The notes under the pieces were generated by a model that did not search any database, had not been told where the DNA came from, and saw nothing but the letters and a program-made list of their open reading frames with translations. Below are positions 1-8,201 of a DNA stretch of 64,000 nucleotides, piece by piece. The first letter of the stretch is position 1. The number at the start of each line of letters is the position of its first letter. The DNA lies in NCBI GenBank assembly GCA_964444135.1, contig CAYUFX010000006.1:1-64000 (forward strand), read 5' to 3'. Both the position numbers and the translations under genes were made by a program. The DNA is from NIOZ-UU13 sp964444135. GTDB lineage: Bacteria > Planctomycetota > Phycisphaerae > Sedimentisphaerales > Anaerobacaceae.

Positions 1-1
1 A

Positions 2-75
2 TGGGCGATACAGGATTCGAACCTGTGACCTCACGGGTGTGATCCGTGCGCTCTATCCAACTGAGCTAATCGCCC
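2..75 (-). tRNA. tRNA-Val (anticodon CAC)
   Basis: Read on the minus strand this folds into a full cloverleaf. The acceptor stem is GGGCGAT/ATCGCCC, the D arm GCTC/GAGC, the anticodon stem CACGG/CCGTG with loop ATCACAC (U33, anticodon CAC, reads GUG), and the T arm contains GGTTCGAATCC. The discriminator base is A. CCA is not encoded, so it must be added by a CCA-adding enzyme. Confidence 0.97.
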
Positions 76-86
76 TTTACTACTCT

Positions 87-137
87 GCCCCCACGGCTTA
101 CTGGAGCAAGCCAGCAGTGGGGGCTACGTAGCACGAG
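87..137. repeat. GC-rich hairpin followed by the GCTACGTAGCACGAG repeat
   Basis: GCCCCCAC (87-94) pairs with GTGGGGGC (117-124), with an inner GGCTT/AAGCC stem (95-99 and 108-112). It runs into GCTACGTAGCACGAG (123-137), which recurs exactly at 17309-17323. Both copies are preceded at short distance by TACTCTGC. This looks like a small dispersed palindromic element. Confidence 0.6.
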
Positions 138-172
138 TTAAATTTCCAAAATTCGATTGAAAATTATAAATA

Positions 173-200
173 GTCAATCGCAAATGGTCAACCGCAAATT
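173..200. repeat. Heptad-type repeat (14-bp unit twice)
   Basis: GTCAATCGCAAATG (173-186) is followed at once by GTCAACCGCAAATT (187-200), a 14-bp (2 x 7) tandem pair with two differences. It belongs to the scattered 7-bp-period arrays seen across the window. Confidence 0.5.
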
Positions 201-214
201 AAATTTGCCTGCAC

Positions 215-646
215 CTATGGTTCCGCAGGCATAGGTGCCATAATATTGAGGCGCCCTAATTTAACACCCTTCATGCTCAATATGCTTTCCGCCACCTTAT
301 TGATTTCGCCGACATGTCCCCGAAGCACAATCACCTCCAGACAATCGTGCTCATCCAGATGAACATGCAAAGAAGAAATCACCTCCAGGGACGAACCCAG
401 AGTATGCGAATGTTGCAGATCTATCAGCCTCTCCGTGAGCTTTGTCGAGTGATGGTCGTAAACCAGAAATACAGCGGCGACCCCTTTGGCCTTTGGGTCG
501 CCGAGACGCTCTTCACTTAATTGCCGGCGTACAAGGTCACGTATCGCCTCGGACCGGCTCTGATAACCCTGCTTGGCAATAAGCCTATCAAACATCGAAA
601 GCAGCTTTTTATCAAGCGAGACCCCTATACGTTCAATTCTGTCCAT
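215..646 (-). CDS. nikR: NikR-type nickel-responsive transcriptional regulator
   Basis: This 143-aa protein has the two-domain plan of NikR. A ribbon-helix-helix DNA-binding domain covers residues 1-45 (IERIGVSLDKKLL, then RSEAIRDLVRR), followed by an ACT-like metal-binding domain. The nickel ligands of E. coli NikR (H76, H87, H89, C95) are matched by H79, H94, H96 and C102 in the QHSH and LHVHLDEHDC stretches. In the family, Ni(II) binding makes the tetramer repress nickel uptake genes. The frame is open 38 codons further upstream, but the ATG at 646 has AAAGGGG just before it and gives the usual family length. A nickel/cobalt transporter operon lies at 9960-12600, so this is its likely regulator, although the two are not adjacent. 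Confidence 0.93.
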   Translation of the reverse strand: MDRIERIGVSLDKKLLSMFDRLIAKQGYQSRSEAIRDLVRRQLSEERLGDPKAKGVAAVFLVYDHHSTKLTERLIDLQHSHTLGSSLEVISSLHVHLDEHDCLEVIVLRGHVGEINKVAESILSMKGVKLGRLNIMAPMPAEP

Positions 647-853
647 TTTTGTCCCCTTTATCGAGTAAGGACAAATCTCCTGCGGAGTGAACCACAAGGC
701 ATCGTATGAAAAAAGATTAACCACAGAGAACGGCACAGACACAAAATAATCAACTATCAATCGTTTCGCCGTTCCACTTTAGCCATCTTCTTAAGGGACA
801 CATTTTATCAGATTCCCGCTTCAGGGGCCTGAATTATCGCAAAATGGAAACTC

Positions 854-1558
854 TTATATGACCTCGAGTCGGCGAAGAATCGACTTTGTCCAGCGGCCGC
901 TGCGAAGCTGTGAAAAGATAAGCAGTAACAGTATTAACAGCCAGTAACCGCAGAACCGCAGATAATAAAGGATAATGTCGAATATACTGCCGGTCTCAGC
1001 AGAGCTCCACTTCACCAATTCGCAGGGTGTATATATAGCTCCGAGAACCATCCCGCACAAAACTCTCTGCCAGGGCAGCAGCAGAATAAGCATAACCAGT
1101 GACAGGAAAAATGCCCTGCTGATATGGTTCATTCCCCCGAGCCTGCCTACCAGCGAAATCTTCAAGGACAAAAGTATTGTCAGGCAGTAAAGCAGCCCCG
1201 TTAGTATAAGTATTGCATTGACAACCCGGATACCCCTGGCTAAATGTTTGAAGGTTATTCCAAATAAAGACTCCTCCATTTCTGCTTCGGCCGGCTCACT
1301 TTGCTCGGCAGCCACTTTTTTTGCAGCCTCGCCAACATCCTCACTCAAGCCCCCACCCCCAACAGCAGCCTTGCTACCGGGATACTCCTTTGCGGTAATG
1401 TAGCCGGTATTTACAACCCAAAAGGATATCTGCAGCAGCAGAAGACATATAACCACAATGACAAAGAAAAAGTTTTTCCATCCTCTGAATACCCCAATCG
1501 CTTCAAGACAATCGGTAGTATCCAATAAACTGCTTGGGCCGGCCTGGTTCTCGTTCAT
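854..1558 (-). CDS. Four-helix membrane protein of unknown function
   Basis: I do not recognise the family. The 234-aa product has a short polar N-terminus, a hydrophobic segment at about 31-52, and then an Ala/Gly/Glu-rich extramembrane stretch (about 62-95). Three more hydrophobic segments follow near 113-132, 147-172 and 200-217, and the C-terminus is basic. GGAG lies 11 nt before the ATG. It sits between nikR and hemL on the same strand, but gaps of more than 200 bp on both sides argue against tight co-transcription. A transport or signalling role cannot be inferred. Confidence 0.6.
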   Translation of the reverse strand: MNENQAGPSSLLDTTDCLEAIGVFRGWKNFFFVIVVICLLLLQISFWVVNTGYITAKEYPGSKAAVGGGGLSEDVGEAAKKVAAEQSEPAEAEMEESLFGITFKHLARGIRVVNAILILTGLLYCLTILLSLKISLVGRLGGMNHISRAFFLSLVMLILLLPWQRVLCGMVLGAIYTPCELVKWSSAETGSIFDIILYYLRFCGYWLLILLLLIFSQLRSGRWTKSILRRLEVI

Positions 1559-1829
1559 TTTAAAATCTCCTAAATTGGGTTAATGGATTAGTTCATTGCT
1601 CACCACTCACTATTTAACTACTCTCCATTTCCATGAGCATCCGGCACGCCTGTTAGTCCTAAGGACCCATTTCGGAGAAGCGTGCTTTTCAGCATCCCTT
1701 TTAAGCTATTATGTTCTACCTCTGCTTCAAATGCAAGAAATTTCTTTGCCTCGCACCAATTGATTTCGAGCCGGATACCGGAACGCATTGAAAAGGCCAA
1801 TTTTTTTCTCCCAGGCAATTAGTGCGAGA

Positions 1830-3155
1830 TTATTTCTCATCTTTTATCTTCCGGAAACTATTTTTTGCTGCTTCAATAGTCTTCTCAATGTCCGCTTTGC
1901 TGTGGGCTAACGAAACAAACATCGCCTCATAAGCGCTTGGTGCAAGATAAATCCCCTGTTCCAACATCAGGGCAAAGAATTTCTTGAATCGTTTTATATC
2001 GGTTGACTGGACATCTGTAAAGTTCTGTACTTTTTTATCAGTGAAGAAACAGCTCATAATCGAGCCGAGGCGATTAAGTGTAACGGCAATACCGGCCTCT
2101 TTTGCGGCATTAGCTAAACCGGCCTCCAACAAAGCCGCCGAAGATTCGAGTCTTTCGTAAGTAACCTTCTGTCCGAGTATATCCAGTGTAGCATTTGCTG
2201 CTGCTGTAGCAAGTGGATTACCACTAAGTGTCCCAGCCTGATAGACCGGCCCGAGCGGAGCGAGCATGTCCATAATATCGGCTCGGCCACCAAGAGCCCC
2301 TACAGGCAATCCACCTCCTATGATTTTGCCTAAACAGGTAATATCAGCTTTTATACCAAAAAGCTGCTGTGCTCCACCAAGGGCTAAGCGAAAGCCTGTT
2401 ATCACCTCGTCAAATATCAAAAGCGAATCGTTTTGGTCGCACAAATTCCGAAGCGTCTGCAGGTATCCATCAATGGGCGGCACTACGCCCATATTTGCAG
2501 CGACGGGCTCAACCAGAACCGCTGCTATTTTCCCCTTGTACACATCAAACGCAGCCCTAACCGCCTCAATATCATTATATGGGATTACGACGGTCAGCTT
2601 GGCAATCGAATCAGGAACACCCCCGCTCGAAGCGATGGCACTCCCTAAGGGACGCCCTGTGGTTGCTTCGGCAAGGCCGGAACCGGCTGCTACCAGCAGC
2701 GAATCGCTGTGCCCATGATAACAGCCGACCATCTTGATTATTAAATCTTTTTTGGTATAGCCGCGGGCAAGCCGGATAGCACTCATTACTGCCTCGGTGC
2801 CGCTACTTACAAGCCGGACCTTCTCAACCGAATCGAAAGCGGCGATTATCTTCTTAGCTAAGGCGGTCTCAGCCAATGTCGGTGCCCCGAATGATGTGCC
2901 TTTCCGCGACGCCGTAGCTATAGCCTTCAGCACCTTCGGATGGGCGTGTCCGAGTATCATCGGTCCCCACGAGCCCACGTAGTCGATGTACTCATTGCCG
3001 TCAATATCGTAGATTTTTGACCCTTTTGCACGGGCGACAAAAACCGGACCAATATCTACACCCCCAAAGGCACGTACCGGGGAATTCACACCTCCCGGCA
3101 TATATCTACATGCCTCGGCAAAGGCCTGTGCCGATTTAGTTAACTGCTCCGTCAT
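1830..3155 (-). CDS. hemL: Glutamate-1-semialdehyde 2,1-aminomutase
   Basis: PLP-dependent class-III aminotransferase-fold enzyme that converts glutamate-1-semialdehyde to 5-aminolevulinate, the first committed tetrapyrrole precursor in the C5 pathway. Diagnostic segments are MPGGVNSPVRAFGGV near the N-terminus, VSSGTEAVMSAIRLARG (PLP phosphate site), IFDEVITGFR, and the catalytic lysine in CLGKIIGGGLPVGALGG. From the ATG at 3155 the protein has 441 residues, slightly above the usual 425-430. The frame stays open to an ATG at 3239, but the extra 28 residues are largely read from a degenerate heptad repeat (3151-3178), so I prefer 3155, which has AGAGGACAG upstream. No other haem genes are visible nearby. 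Confidence 0.93.
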   Translation of the reverse strand: MTEQLTKSAQAFAEACRYMPGGVNSPVRAFGGVDIGPVFVARAKGSKIYDIDGNEYIDYVGSWGPMILGHAHPKVLKAIATASRKGTSFGAPTLAETALAKKIIAAFDSVEKVRLVSSGTEAVMSAIRLARGYTKKDLIIKMVGCYHGHSDSLLVAAGSGLAEATTGRPLGSAIASSGGVPDSIAKLTVVIPYNDIEAVRAAFDVYKGKIAAVLVEPVAANMGVVPPIDGYLQTLRNLCDQNDSLLIFDEVITGFRLALGGAQQLFGIKADITCLGKIIGGGLPVGALGGRADIMDMLAPLGPVYQAGTLSGNPLATAAANATLDILGQKVTYERLESSAALLEAGLANAAKEAGIAVTLNRLGSIMSCFFTDKKVQNFTDVQSTDIKRFKKFFALMLEQGIYLAPSAYEAMFVSLAHSKADIEKTIEAAKNSFRKIKDEK

Positions 3156-3178
3156 CTGTCCTCTGTCATCTGTTATTT
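3151..3178. repeat. Heptad array at the hemL start
   Basis: Four consecutive units in one 7-bp register: GTCATCT, GTCCTCT, GTCATCT, GTTATTT. Read on the minus strand they encode the residues just before the chosen hemL start and include that start codon. Confidence 0.65.
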
Positions 3179-3360
3179 GCCTTTCCATCATAAGACTATT
3201 GGCGGGAAAATTCAAACTATTTGTATAAGCTGCTTCCATAACGTTTTTAAGCTGCTTGTAGAATGCTATTTTTCTTGCAATGTCTGCACGATTGCATATA
3301 CTTCGTGATTGGTAACGGCTAAGTGGTAACTAATTAGACCCTGTTGTGAAAATAGTATTT

Positions 3361-3425
3361 GTCATTCCCGCGGAAGCGGGAATCCAGCTTTTTCTTTTTG
3401 GACCCCTGCTTTCGCAGGGGTGACA
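3361..3425. repeat. Double-hairpin dispersed repeat (TTCCCGC / CCCCTGC type)
   Basis: Two perfect hairpins lie side by side. ATTCCCGC-GGAA-GCGGGAAT occupies 3364-3383 and CCCCTGC-TTTC-GCAGGGG occupies 3403-3420, bounded by GTCATTCC and GGGTGAC. Related GTCATTCC...GCGGGAAT pieces occur near 43452, 55345 and 57050. Such elements are common intergenic repeats in many bacteria. Here it lies upstream of the foldase gene. Confidence 0.7.
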
Positions 3426-3502
3426 TCATCGGTTTTTTTTTCCGCAACAGATACTCATTACCATTAAGCAATTACCATTAAACAAAATACGGGAGTAAAT
3501 AT

Positions 3503-5875
3503 ATGAATTTAGTCAGGTGGTTTCGAAAATATAACCAAAAAGTGATGGCTGTTGTTGTCATCGTCATAATGTTCGGCTTTATCGGCGGCGGCACTTTGCT
3601 CCAACAGTTAAGCCGAAGAGCAACAGGGCTGCACAAGACAATAGCTTACTTTGGGGACAACAAGAAAATAACAAACAATGACTTATACTTGGCACGACAG
3701 GAACTGGATATCCTCAGAAGCCTGGCGGCCGATGTGCTGCTGAGGAACCAGGACCTACGGGGAATTCTCCTGGGCGAGCTACTGTTTGCTGAGCAGCAAA
3801 CTTCGCCGGCACTTATCAATCATATAAGGCAGACGATTAGAACGAACCGGTACAGAATCAGCGATAAACAAATCAACGATATGTACAGACGCTCGGTGCC
3901 GTCCAATATATACTGGCTGTTACTTAAAAACGAAGCACAGCTCGCTGGTATCAGGGTGCCAAACGAGCAGGCGGGCGAATTGCTCGGACAAGTAATACCA
4001 CAGCTATTCAACGGCCAGACGTATTCGCAACGAATTGGGGTTCTAATAAACCAGCATGGCCTTCCGGAGCAGCAGCTTCTGACAATATTTAGCGAATTAT
4101 TAGCCGTAATGCAGTACGCCCAGATGATTTGCTCAAATGAAGATGTTACAAGCTCACAGGTAGCCCAGACCATTGCCACCGAGCAGGAGAGCATTGACGC
4201 TGAATTGGTAGAATTCGATCCCACCGTATTCGCCGATGACCAGGCTCAGATAAGTAATGAAGAAATGCTCGAGCATTTTAACAAATACAAGAAATTCTTG
4301 CCTTCCGCCGTAAGCGAGGAAAATCCCTATGGCTTCGGATATAAACTGCCGGACAGGGTTCAGCTTGAATACATAGTCGTCAGGCTCGACGATATTCAGA
4401 AGCTGATAACACCGCCTACCCAACAGCAGAAGGAGGATTATTATCAAAGAAATAGAGAACAGTTATTCACTGAGCCAGTGCCATCCGACCCGAATGACCC
4501 GAACTCACCGCCGAAACAAGAAACTAAAAGCTATGCCGAGGTTTCAGATATAATTTCGGAGCAGCTTCTAAAAGACAAAATAAATTCCACCGCAAATAGA
4601 ATATTGCAGGAGGCCAAAACAATTACCGAAGCCGGCCTGGAAGATACAGATATAGAGCCTGCTAATCTGACTGATGAGCAGTTTAAGGAAAAGGCCAGCG
4701 ATTATAAAACCACCGCCGAGCAATTAAGCGAAAAGCACAATTTCAAGCTATATGCAGGCCGGACGGGACTGCTTAGTCCAATCGATATGCAAACCGATGA
4801 ATATCTTGCAAGGCTGTATTTAGAGGGCCACGGGCAAAATCCGGTCTCATTGGCTCAGATTGTCTTTGCCGTCGGTGACTTAGCAGCCAGCGAGCTTGGA
4901 CCGTTTGATGTGCAAAAACCCAGAATGTATGAAAATATCGGGCCCCTTAAAGATTTGTGGGGCTTCCCGATTTATCGGGAGAGCAGGCTCCGGGACGTCT
5001 CCGGACAAATAATGGCCATTGTTCGGGTGATTAAAACTATAAAAGCCGCCGAACCACAAAGCATAGACCAAACCTTTAGCACAAGCTCATTTGAATTCGA
5101 CCCAAACCAGCCTTCAGCCTTGAGCGGAGCCGAAGGGGAAGACGCAGTCGAAAATATTTATTCGGTAAAAGAAAAAGTCACCGAAGACTTAAAGAAACTT
5201 GCTGCAAGGGACATCACAAAAAGCAAAGCCGAAGAGTTCATTGGCCTGGCGGCAAAGGACGGCTGGGACACCGCAATTGATAAATTTAACGAACTCTACG
5301 GAAAACAAACCAGCCAGGACCCAAACGACCCTAACGCATCTGAGATTTCAAATGAGGAAAAAAGCGTTAGCGAACCTTTCAAGCTGCAAAATCTTACAGG
5401 CCTGAGAAGAATATCAAAGGCGACTTTACAGACTCTAACTTTCCAAACTGCAGGAAATCCGGCGGCACCGTTCTTCCTAAATGAGCGTCGAAAACATCGC
5501 CGCTTCGTAGAACAGCTTTATTCGCTTATACCGCAGGACAGTAACACTGTTGATGCCGTTCCTCTGATTATAGAATTCAAGCCGGATATGAGCTTTTACT
5601 GCATAAAAAATATTTCAGTCAAACGCATTACACTCCAGGAGTATGAAAAAACCAAAGCGATGCAAATCCAAAGAGAAGATTATACTCAATCCGAGAGCCT
5701 GGCGGCGGTCTACTTTAATCCCGAAAACATATTAAAACGTATGAGCTTCAGGCCTGCCCCCGCCAGCAACAAGCGGGGGCCTGCCGGGGCCGGTGAAGAA
5801 CCGGCGGATGCCAATACGCCCATTCCTCCGGGCGAAGCCCACCATAGCACGACAGAATCGGAGGCAACATTGTGA
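3503..5875 (+). CDS. SurA/PpiD-like membrane-anchored periplasmic foldase
   Basis: The 790-aa protein begins with a short cytoplasmic tail (MNLVRWFRKYNQK) and one membrane segment (about 14-33). A long, mostly helical extracytoplasmic part follows, with a SurA-N/PpiD-like region (about 45-230: a start like IAYFGDNKKITNNDLYLARQ and repeated helix pairs). Members of this group help fold exported proteins. I cannot point to a convincing parvulin PPIase domain, so the catalytic role is uncertain. Pro/Asp/Asn-rich linkers (PSDPNDPNSPP, SQDPNDPNA) break up the chain. The C-terminal tail from about residue 750 is read through a GC-rich palindromic element. GGGAG precedes the ATG. The stop overlaps the start of the next gene as GTGA, indicating translational coupling. 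Confidence 0.65.
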   Translation: MNLVRWFRKYNQKVMAVVVIVIMFGFIGGGTLLQQLSRRATGLHKTIAYFGDNKKITNNDLYLARQELDILRSLAADVLLRNQDLRGILLGELLFAEQQTSPALINHIRQTIRTNRYRISDKQINDMYRRSVPSNIYWLLLKNEAQLAGIRVPNEQAGELLGQVIPQLFNGQTYSQRIGVLINQHGLPEQQLLTIFSELLAVMQYAQMICSNEDVTSSQVAQTIATEQESIDAELVEFDPTVFADDQAQISNEEMLEHFNKYKKFLPSAVSEENPYGFGYKLPDRVQLEYIVVRLDDIQKLITPPTQQQKEDYYQRNREQLFTEPVPSDPNDPNSPPKQETKSYAEVSDIISEQLLKDKINSTANRILQEAKTITEAGLEDTDIEPANLTDEQFKEKASDYKTTAEQLSEKHNFKLYAGRTGLLSPIDMQTDEYLARLYLEGHGQNPVSLAQIVFAVGDLAASELGPFDVQKPRMYENIGPLKDLWGFPIYRESRLRDVSGQIMAIVRVIKTIKAAEPQSIDQTFSTSSFEFDPNQPSALSGAEGEDAVENIYSVKEKVTEDLKKLAARDITKSKAEEFIGLAAKDGWDTAIDKFNELYGKQTSQDPNDPNASEISNEEKSVSEPFKLQNLTGLRRISKATLQTLTFQTAGNPAAPFFLNERRKHRRFVEQLYSLIPQDSNTVDAVPLIIEFKPDMSFYCIKNISVKRITLQEYEKTKAMQIQREDYTQSESLAAVYFNPENILKRMSFRPAPASNKRGPAGAGEEPADANTPIPPGEAHHSTTESEATL
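5751..5806. repeat. Palindromic GC-rich element inside the foldase C-terminus
   Basis: GCCCCCGC (5756-5763) and GCGGGGGC (5773-5780) form a perfect 8-bp stem, followed by a second small stem CCGGT-GAAG-ACCGG near 5789-5803. The loop text CAGCAACAAGCGGGGG resembles CAGCAAGCGGGGG in the terminator at about 46518. It is read in frame as a low-complexity Pro/Ala/Gly tail. Confidence 0.6.
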
Positions 5876-6276
5876 CGACAGCGCGTTCGAAAGAAAACCG
5901 CACCATATTTCTGCTGGTTGTAGGACTGCTTGCCTGGCTCGTCCCGGGCGCCGGACATCTACTGCTAAAAGAAAGAAAACGTGCGCTCATTATATTTGTA
6001 ACTATTGTCCTTACCTTCTTCGCAGGATTATATGTCGGCTCAATTGGAGTTATTAATCCCGTCGGAGCAAAGAGCTGGTATGTGGCACAAATTATGAATT
6101 CACCGATGGTGGCAGTCCTGGGGCATTTGGCCACAGCCGCAGACTATTCTGTCTTTGGCAGACCGAACGAAATAGGACAGATATACACCAGCATCGCAGG
6201 CTTGCTAAACCTTTTGTGTATTGTAAACGCCGTTTATTTGGCTCACCTGCAAAAAACAGAAACCGCTGGAGACTGA
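5872..6276 (+). CDS. Small polytopic membrane protein (DUF6677-like)
   Basis: A 134-aa protein with three to four hydrophobic segments (about 12-29, 37-58, and one near the C-terminus). The N-terminal LVPGAGHLLLKERKRA motif recalls the small planctomycetal family I know as DUF6677; that match is from memory. The start is GTG at 5872, overlapping the TGA of the upstream foldase gene (GTGA), so expression is probably coupled. The next small membrane gene begins one base after its stop. Together they look like a three-gene unit concerned with envelope protein handling, but no reaction can be assigned. Confidence 0.6.
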   Translation: MTTARSKENRTIFLLVVGLLAWLVPGAGHLLLKERKRALIIFVTIVLTFFAGLYVGSIGVINPVGAKSWYVAQIMNSPMVAVLGHLATAADYSVFGRPNEIGQIYTSIAGLLNLLCIVNAVYLAHLQKTETAGD

Positions 6277-6277
6277 T

Positions 6278-6529
6278 ATGTCGATAATGCCCGCTCTTGT
6301 AATAGCGACCTTTACAACGCCGGAAAAAATTAGCGCAAATCCGCAATCTATTCTGTGGCTGCTGCCGTTAGTAGCCGCGATTGCCATCGTCTATAAAGCA
6401 ACGAAGGTGTCCGAGATAAAATCCGCCAATTTCCTCAAAGAAGCTGTGATTCTAACCGGTTCAATTGTTGTTTTTATGTTCATAACTGCATTGGCCCTGT
6501 GCGCCCTGGCATGGCTGATTACAGAGTAA
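6278..6529 (+). CDS. Small two-helix membrane protein
   Basis: An 83-residue product with two hydrophobic segments (about 23-42 and 56-79) separated by a short charged loop (KATKVSEIKSANFLKEA). It begins directly after the stop of the preceding membrane gene, and this spacing is the main reason to accept it as real. I do not recognise the family. It probably acts together with the two upstream genes. Confidence 0.5.
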   Translation: MSIMPALVIATFTTPEKISANPQSILWLLPLVAAIAIVYKATKVSEIKSANFLKEAVILTGSIVVFMFITALALCALAWLITE

Positions 6530-6556
6530 CCGCAGAGAAAATCTTCAAACAGAGCC

Positions 6557-6578
6557 CCGACCGTAAGGGAGGGGTAAT
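6557..6578. repeat. Dispersed repeat (GACCGTAAGGGAGGGG)
   Basis: These 22 bases are identical to 17324-17345. Both copies are preceded by AACAGAGCC; at 17 kb about 35 extra bases containing GCTACGTAGCACGAG separate the two blocks. It lies between the foldase operon and rnc and has no coding potential. Confidence 0.55.
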
Positions 6579-6636
6579 TGCAGTCCCGGATTCAGAGTGG
6601 GTGCACATCGAGCGCACTTAATTTCTTTGATTGATA

Positions 6637-7347
6637 TTATTCGTCGTCCTCTCCAGAGACCTTCTCGAGCACACCTAACTCGACAAGGGCATTGAAGGCG
6701 GCTTTTTGCTCCGCTTCTTTTTTGTTTGTCCCCCAGGCGCTCGGGAAATGACGGTCTGCGATAACCACTTCCAGCTCAAAGCACTTATTGTGGTCGGGGC
6801 CTTTTTCATCAAGCAGCACATAGACGGGCGTAACATTAGACTGCTCCTGGGAGTACTGTTGCAGTAACGACTTGAAGTTGCCCTGAGCCTGTTCTGCATC
6901 GGCTCGCTCAATTAACGAACCAAAAATTCTCAGGATAAAACTGCGGGCCGCGTCAAATCCCCCATCAATATAAATTGCAGCGATAATGGTTTCCAGCACA
7001 CCGGCGGCAAGAGAACCTGACAAAGCCCGGCTGGAAACCATTCCCTTACCAACTTTTAAAAATTTTTGTAGTCCAAGCTGCCTCGAAACACGGGCGCACG
7101 TCCCGCGAGAAACAAGCATACTCTTAATCTTCGTTAAGTCGCCCTCGAGATAACCTGTAAATCTCTCGAAGAGTGTTTGACAGATAACCACAGCTAAAAC
7201 TGCATCACCGAGAAACTCCAGCCTTTCGTTGCTTAAAAGACGATTATCCACTGCAGAGGAATGAGTAAATGCTGTGGCTAAAACAGTCTTGTCCGAAAAT
7301 GTGTAACCTATCGTATGCTCGATTTGCTGCAGAGTTTCTTTATCCAT
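6637..7347 (-). CDS. rnc: Ribonuclease III
   Basis: Double-strand-specific endoribonuclease that processes rRNA precursors and structured mRNAs. The 236-aa protein has the RNase III signature ERLEFLGDAVL at residues 41-51, with the acidic catalytic residues, and a second acidic cluster around ETIIAAIYIDGG. The C-terminal dsRNA-binding domain runs from about NFKSLLQQYSQEQ to the KKEAEQKAAFNAL helix. Length and domain order are normal. It is convergent with the foldase operon and ends about 110 bp from it. Confidence 0.95.
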   Translation of the reverse strand: MDKETLQQIEHTIGYTFSDKTVLATAFTHSSAVDNRLLSNERLEFLGDAVLAVVICQTLFERFTGYLEGDLTKIKSMLVSRGTCARVSRQLGLQKFLKVGKGMVSSRALSGSLAAGVLETIIAAIYIDGGFDAARSFILRIFGSLIERADAEQAQGNFKSLLQQYSQEQSNVTPVYVLLDEKGPDHNKCFELEVVIADRHFPSAWGTNKKEAEQKAAFNALVELGVLEKVSGEDDE

Positions 7348-7453
7348 TTTAACTACATCCTGCTTCTATAGGAACCCTGCGAGCAGATTACGAACACCGC
7401 TATAAACAGCGATCTTCGTAGCCGGCTCAACAGAAAAAATCCATCTGGTAGAT

Positions 7454-7495
7454 GATAAATAGTAAATAATAAATAGCAAATAGTAAATAGTAAAT
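7454..7495. repeat. Heptad array, AGTAAAT type (6 units)
   Basis: Six consecutive heptamers in one register: GATAAAT, AGTAAAT, AATAAAT, AGCAAAT, AGTAAAT, AGTAAAT. Similar text occurs near 43525-43541. Confidence 0.8.
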
Positions 7496-7534
7496 TTCAC
7501 CACTGACGGTTAATGGGCGAGTGGTTAATTGGAT

Positions 7535-7597
7535 ACTCACTACTCACCACTCACTTCTCACCACTCGCTACTCACCACTCACTACTCACCACTCACT
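7535..7597. repeat. Heptad array, ACTCACY type (9 units)
   Basis: Nine heptamers in exact register (ACTCACT, ACTCACC, ACTCACT, TCTCACC, ACTCGCT, ACTCACC, ACTCACT, ACTCACC, ACTCACT), 63 bp in all. A short piece of the same family lies at about 1598-1612. It lies between rnc and the STAS gene. Confidence 0.85.
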
Positions 7598-7603
7598 AAT
7601 GGC

Positions 7604-7945
7604 TTACTTGCTAACTTCCATCTGCAAACCTGCCAGGGCCACAAACTTATCGTCGGCAAACTCAAAAATCCCGTCGAGACCGGTTACCGTAAAGATACCT
7701 TTGGTTGCAGCCGCAACGTTGCAGAAAACAAGCTGATGACCGCAATCCGCTAACAGCTTGCGCAGCTTCAGAAGCTTTGAAAGGCTGGAGGAAGTTACAA
7801 TATCCACGCTGGAAAAGTCTATTACCGCGTCACAGTCGCCTCTGTCACGCACCATCTCCGTAACCGTTTTGAGCTCATCTCCCATCTCCGGCTCCTGGGG
7901 CAAGTCCACAAGAATAATATCTTCAGACCAATCTTGAATCCCCAT
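7604..7945 (-). CDS. STAS-domain protein, anti-sigma factor antagonist type
   Basis: A 113-aa single-domain protein with the STAS fold pattern. A short beta strand (DIILVDLPQE) comes first, then VIDFSSVDIVTSSSLSKLLKLRKLL, in which the Ser cluster occupies the phosphorylation-site position of SpoIIAA/RsbV, then QLVFCNVAAATKGIFTVTGLDGIFEF. Family members release a partner sigma or output protein by binding its anti-sigma kinase. No RsbW-like kinase is visible nearby, so the partner is unknown. AAGGAG precedes the ATG. Confidence 0.8.
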   Translation of the reverse strand: MGIQDWSEDIILVDLPQEPEMGDELKTVTEMVRDRGDCDAVIDFSSVDIVTSSSLSKLLKLRKLLADCGHQLVFCNVAAATKGIFTVTGLDGIFEFADDKFVALAGLQMEVSK

Positions 7946-8201
7946 CTTAATCTCCTTTTTTCAAGTAAAAAAAGCGTTTAAGCTTCACATTTTGCAACTC
8001 ATCACAAAATGGGTTGCCGAGCAACTTTCAGATATTTTATCGGCAGAAGTGTCGGCCGGGTTAAGAAAGAAAAACAAAAGAAACTTTTTAGCTTTACGGC
8101 ATCGGCCTATAAAAACTAATGTTTTTGTATCCTCAGCGAAATCAACAATAGAAACCTTGAAAAAAGGTGAGAATTTTATTCTTCGTCTCTACTAAACGCA
8201 G

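Noticed and set aside
1618..1818. 66-codon minus-strand ORF between hemL and the membrane protein
   Set aside because: No SD, no recognisable motif, and composition like surrounding non-coding sequence.
2266..2718. 150-codon ORF antisense to hemL
   Set aside because: It is a shadow of hemL with no SD or domain.
7535..7597. Possible CRISPR array
   Set aside because: The period is 7 bp without spacers, and no cas genes are present; it is a heptad tandem array.
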